Part shown: in pieces, positions 60,094 through 64,000 of the stretch
How the letters are laid out: every line of letters starts with the position of its first letter
Numbering within the stretch: the first letter of the stretch is position 1
Source of the DNA: Isoetes taiwanensis
Taxonomy: Eukaryota > Streptophyta > Lycopodiopsida > Isoetales > Isoetaceae
Reading direction: 5' to 3'
Length of the DNA: 64,000 bases
NCBI GenBank assembly: GCA_021234155.1
Contig: JAJEKV010000063.1
Span: 6,883,710-6,947,709, forward strand
The notes under the pieces: generated by a model
What the model was told of the DNA's origin: nothing
What the model saw: the letters and a program-made list of their open reading frames with translations, nothing else
Database searches by the model: none
Position numbers and translations under genes: made by a program

Positions 60094-60415
60094 GGGTGAA
60101 AGCATGCTAGGGTGTACCATCTAAAGTACTTTTTAGGGAGTGCGAAACTACCCAGAAAAGTACCCAGCACTAGGTACTGGAAACCTCCATAAATGCCGCA
60201 ATAAAAAATAAGTTTGAGAGTTAATTCATTTATTTTAGTCTCTAATAGTATTGTTATCCTTTAATACTATAGATTCGCATGTTATTGACCTTCAATTCAA
60301 AAAATTTCAATTGATTTTAATGGAAAGAAAAAACAGAAAGTACCAGTTTTAAAAGTACCCAGTGTAGGTACTTCTGAGGGTTCCAAAAGTGGTACACCGT
60401 AGCATGCTTTTACCC
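60094..60415 (-). mobile_element. 322-bp MITE, copy 2, opposite orientation
   Basis: It begins GGGTGAAAGCATGC at 60094 and ends GCATGCTTTTACCC at 60415, with CAAT on both sides (60090-60093 and 60416-60419). Read on the minus strand it aligns with copy 1 at 50628 through GTGTACCACTTTTGGAACC, GGGTACTTT and beyond. The two copies have exactly the same length, with many internal substitutions, so the insertions are not recent relative to each other. Confidence 0.9.
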
Positions 60416-61268
60416 CAATAGGTTTTTGTTTTCATACAAAATCATACAATGATTCCATTTGCAAGCAAACTCAACTATTTTGTCTTTCTCCATGGCTTGC
60501 AATTCCATCACGTTGCCACATAATTAGCATAAACGATGTAAAGGAACTTGGAGACTAATCTGCGTAGCTATAGAATTGTGCCATAACACTGTAATCGGAG
60601 ATGCATGGTTGTCTCGTGAAGATTAAATTGCATGCATGAAGTGTACTGGTCTTTATCGCAAACAACTTGAAGACATATGCAATGAAAAGGAAACGAACCT
60701 CTGACTTATGGCAGACTCCAAATCAGCATGGCACTTATAGAACTGGACATCAATTTAATGATGGATCTTATTTGCATGCTCTGTGGAATTCGTTTCTTCT
60801 AGTTTTACCGACTCCTGAGACTATTTCAGGGACAAAGACAATGGATGTTTACAAAAGTATAGCAAGACTTTACGCAAAAATGATTCTTACAAATTCCAAT
60901 TCTTCCCACTTTTATTCAATACTCATTGGTTTACAGAGATGCTTGCGGCCCACATTTCAGTTGTGGACCATCACTTACTATATCTATCTATAGGAGCTCA
61001 TGGATAAGTGGATTCCCATAAAGTATCTGCAGGGTGATGTCTCTTGTTCCTGTAGAAGCTATGCCATACTTTTTACACACAATATTATTCGGCACAAAAA
61101 CGTCCAAAAGTAATTGCGCATGCATCAATGGCTCCTCCAAAGGGCAACCCATTGATGCGTTAGCATCTTGTTTTAACTATATGAAAGAGAGCTACATGTA
61201 ACTTCATAATAGACCCACCTTGAACTTAAAATAAATGGCGTTGGCATGGCTCTTTAACCCAAACCCTA
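60416..61268. other. Downstream flank of the invertase gene, no gene assigned
   Basis: A 108-codon plus-strand frame at 60667-60993 (KRTSDLWQTPNQHGTYRTGH near the start) has no recognisable family and is convergent to the invertase. The 3' UTR of the invertase must lie here, but its end could not be placed. Confidence 0.35.
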
Positions 61269-63271
61269 CTAGTATAAAGAATTGAATGTTAGCTTTCCTA
61301 GTTGCCACACTGAAATATTTGTAGCCTTGATGGTTGATTTCCCATCATTGAATAAGAAAAGATTGGCCTTGTTCTTGACGGCAATGCTTGGATAAGCTCG
61401 AGACGTGATACATGCCTTGCCCCCTTGTGCAAATGTTTCCACAAGTGAATGGTCAACCTACATTCATCAACGATAGTTAATCTCAAATTAAGGAATTTGG
61501 ACTAATGCTTCCATAATACTTACAAGGACTCTCATACTAAGGCTCTTTCCTTTTGTAGCACTAACGAAACTTCCATATAAAGTCTTAGTGACATTTGCTG
61601 ACGTCAAGGACGATCTACCAAAAAATCATGTCATAAAAGCAATCAAAACTTCGTGTCATCTTCTAAGAAATTGAAAGAATAACACTAGTACTAGTAGTAT
61701 ACTATTCAATATAAAAGGAAAAAATAGTAGAGAACCATAAATACCTCCTTTGATCGGAACATACAACTGAATGCACACCATCTTTGAAATGAACAAGTCT
61801 AAAATAAACTGAAGTCCTTTCTTTCAAGTCATGAGAAGCAAGAACATGAAGTCCAAAGGATGCAAGAATCCCCTTATGAGTCGTTTGGTTGCATATTGAT
61901 TTAGCTTCATCTACATCAAACCGTAGACCACCAAATTTATGCTTAAGTTCTCCAATGTCAAAAGCTACTTCGACATCAATCTGTTGTGAGTGACACATAT
62001 TCGAGAGTTAGCAATTCATATAAAGTAATATAAGTAATCTCTTTAGAATTAAAAAAAAAAAAAAAAAGAAGATACCAAAATACATATAAGAGACAAGCAT
62101 TACCATAGGCCCGCTGCCCCCTTTAATTTCAATTGTCTTTCCAGGCGTTAGCAAAACATTGTTTTGCACGACGTTTTTTGTCCTTAGAGCTTCAACCTCT
62201 TCTATTGGCCATTGTTTAAGCATGTTCATATTCTCTTCATCCAACCAAATCGATCTCGGGATGCCCTATGGAAAGATAGTTAATAAACTTGTTAGGAGCA
62301 ATAAAATGAAAACAATCAAATATGTTGAGATAGGCATAGTTAACCTGCACAGAAGACCAACCCTTTGCAAGATCGTCCGCAGAAGTATCAGTTTCACTAA
62401 TCCAACCCCAAAGAATCCTTCGCCCTTTATTATCATCATAGTAGGTTTTGGAAGCATAAAACACACCATAATCATACCGCAATACAGTAATGGCGTCATT
62501 GGTCTCTACATGAGGTCTAAAAGTATCTGACTTTTCATTGTATGTGCCAACAACATAACAATCATACCTCGTATCATCAAGACTCACTTTTAAAACATGT
62601 TTAACAGAACCTCCATTGGCAGAGGTATTCAATCCAGAAGTGTGATTTATTGCCACAGGGTAAAAGTCGGGGCATTCCCACATGCCAGTCCCAGGACCAA
62701 AGTATAGTGGATTGGCAACAAGTTCCCAAGAAATAAAGTCAGAACTTTTATACAATAAAGCAATTCCAGTATGGCCTTGGTTATATTTTGCGCCTATTAG
62801 AATTCTCCAAACTCCATCACTACCAAGCCATCCTGTTGTAGGATCTCTAAAATCAGTGTTGTTAATTCCAACAGGAGCAACTGCAAATGGATTTTGAGGA
62901 TGTTTCTTCCACTTTCTAAGGAATGGGTCATTAGGGTTTTCAGGAATAGCCATGCTCTGCATTTGTACCTTCAACGTGTTAGATGCATTGCACCGTCCAC
63001 AATTGTAGCAGATCCTGACCACACTCCATAGATGTCGTACCATTGGTCAGGCACAAGTGCGAGTTCCAGATATGACCAATGTAGCATGTCCTTAGAAATC
63101 GCATGACTCCATGTGATATTCCCCCATACTGCAGAGTAGGGATTGTATTGGTAAAAGAGGTGGTAATAGCCCTTGTAAAACATGGGACCTGCATGCAAGC
63201 AGAATAGGTGACCATTATTTATTTATTTATTATATGAGAAAAAGATAGGCATAGATACGCACCGTTGGGAT
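61269..63271 (-). CDS. CWINV: Acid invertase (beta-fructofuranosidase, GH32), cell-wall type, exons 2-7, frame lesion in exon 3
   Basis: The enzyme hydrolyses sucrose to glucose and fructose; the cell-wall type acts in the apoplast. Exons on the minus strand: mini-exon 63263-63271 (9 nt, ATCCCAACG, completing DPNG with the catalytic Asp from exon 1), 62345-63188, 62104-62265, 61745-61980, 61524-61614 and 61269-61457 (stop TAG). All introns are GT-AG and 66-130 nt. Visible motifs: [50 protein letters not shown] (RDP), [10 protein letters not shown] (acid/base Glu; Pro rather than Val marks the cell-wall class), [32 protein letters not shown]. Exon 3 changes frame near 62990: GSATIVDG is followed, one frame away, by [11 protein letters not shown], and the usual Leu-Tyr-Thr-Gly segment between them is missing. 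Exon 1 with the signal peptide was not found before the window end. Either a pseudogene or a local sequence error. Confidence 0.88.
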
Positions 63272-64000
63272 CTGGAGCATCCAAAAAGGGCAGAAACCAA
63301 AAGAGAAAAGACAACAAAAGAAATGTTAAAAATTGAGTTAGGATTGGAAAATAAGAAAGAAAAACAGAATGGACACGGCATATGGTGACGTCATGTGGCG
63401 AGAGATTCAAAGAAGGCAGCCAACAAATAAAGCAAGAATGTGATAGGGAGGATATTATGTTAGCAGGAAGCATAGACCCAAAACTAGTCAACAAAAACAC
63501 ACATTTTGAGAGCATCTAATTTTGACATAGATGGATAGAATAGCCAGTTGCAAAAATAAAGTTACAAAATGGTAACTCTAAGTATCCAAACATAAAGCGT
63601 ACAATGCACGTACTAACAAAAAAGGTCACAATTTTATGGGCTAAGATCATCCAATTAGCAGCAGTAAAAGGCACGCATAGATTAACCAGAAAAAGGTCAA
63701 AATGTAGATCAAAAGCTGGGCTCCGATTAATCCCAAGACTCCTGGATCACAAAAGAAACCGGTTTTGAGCTAAGATCAATAATAGTTTAGCCCCTGAATC
63801 AAATCTAAAATGGATTTATGACCCCTTAATGGCTCTGGTCCTAATATAGCAAACTGAACTTGATCAGGAGAGGCTAAGTTAAGAGCAGACGCTTTTGACT
63901 CTTAATTTGAATTGAAAGGAAGAACAGAAAACTAGTTGGAACTTGGGATCTTTACTAAAAGCCAGAAACGGAATCGAATCATCACAGAAAATAATGTGCA
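63272..64000 (-). other. Invertase intron 1 and unresolved upstream sequence
   Basis: Upstream of the mini-exon there is a good acceptor (AG at 63272-63273), but no Trp-Met/Ile-Asn exon end with a donor could be found up to 64000. The first exon, carrying the signal peptide and the Asn-Asp of the active site, is therefore probably beyond the window, or lost. The open frame at 63219-63515 runs through intron sequence and is not exonic. Confidence 0.5.

Noticed and set aside
63219-63515. Open frame proposed as the invertase first exon with signal peptide
   Set aside because: It runs through the mini-exon and its splice sites in one frame and lacks the expected Trp-Met/Ile-Asn end before a GT donor.
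1-64000. CRISPR arrays, bacterial operons, plastid or rRNA genes
   Set aside because: The repeats lack regular short spacers, and no ribosomal or organellar gene sequence was recognised; the gene structures are spliced and plant-like.

Overview
The window is land-plant nuclear DNA. The evidence is an acid invertase gene with the 9-nt mini-exon typical of plants, plant-type telomere heptamers (TTTAGGG), and CACTA (En/Spm) transposon terminal repeats and transposase domains. No rRNA, tRNA, plastid or bacterial genes were seen. The lineage cannot be fixed from the sequence. Two of the unfamiliar protein families (a degenerate kinase-like ORF and a zinc-finger protein) faintly recall proteins of non-seed plants, but this is an impression only. 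Almost every gene here is broken or incomplete.

Left half (1-32818): a GC-rich tandem satellite with a monomer of about 1.1 kb. It forms two blocks, about 5 copies at 1-5260 and about 17 copies at 13438-32100. The blocks look like one array split inside a monomer by an 8.2-kb island that carries a decayed CACTA transposase (TNP2, DUF4218, DUF4216). The right edge has a composite segment and then a strongly diverged copy of the monomer.

Middle (32819-46100): a transposon-derived region with CACTA-like ends, a pyrimidine-rich tract, a cluster of ~110-bp repeats also present in the first island, a kinase-like ORF, degenerate exons, a dense array of CACGTG palindromes and a well-defined CACTA right terminus at 40313. 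That terminus interrupts a minus-strand ORF of unknown function. A second minus-strand exon at 44120-45170 encodes two zinc-finger-like motifs and may belong to the same gene.

Right half (46100-64000): a degenerate stretch, then the 5' part of a plus-strand ABC half-transporter gene (ABCB7/ATM-like). This gene carries a frameshift, a 322-bp MITE in an intron, and a complete 5.86-kb CACTA-type element (52116-57972; 16-bp perfect terminal inverted repeats, ACA target duplication) in its last visible exon. After it come a poly(A)-tailed retro-insertion with a 14-bp target duplication, a second 322-bp MITE of the same family, and a minus-strand cell-wall-type invertase (61269-63271, exons 2-7). 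The invertase has a small frame-breaking deletion in its large exon; its first exon was not found and probably lies beyond the window.

There is no evident operon-like or cooperating gene system. The interest lies in the repeat architecture, the new-looking repeat families, and transposons caught inside genes.
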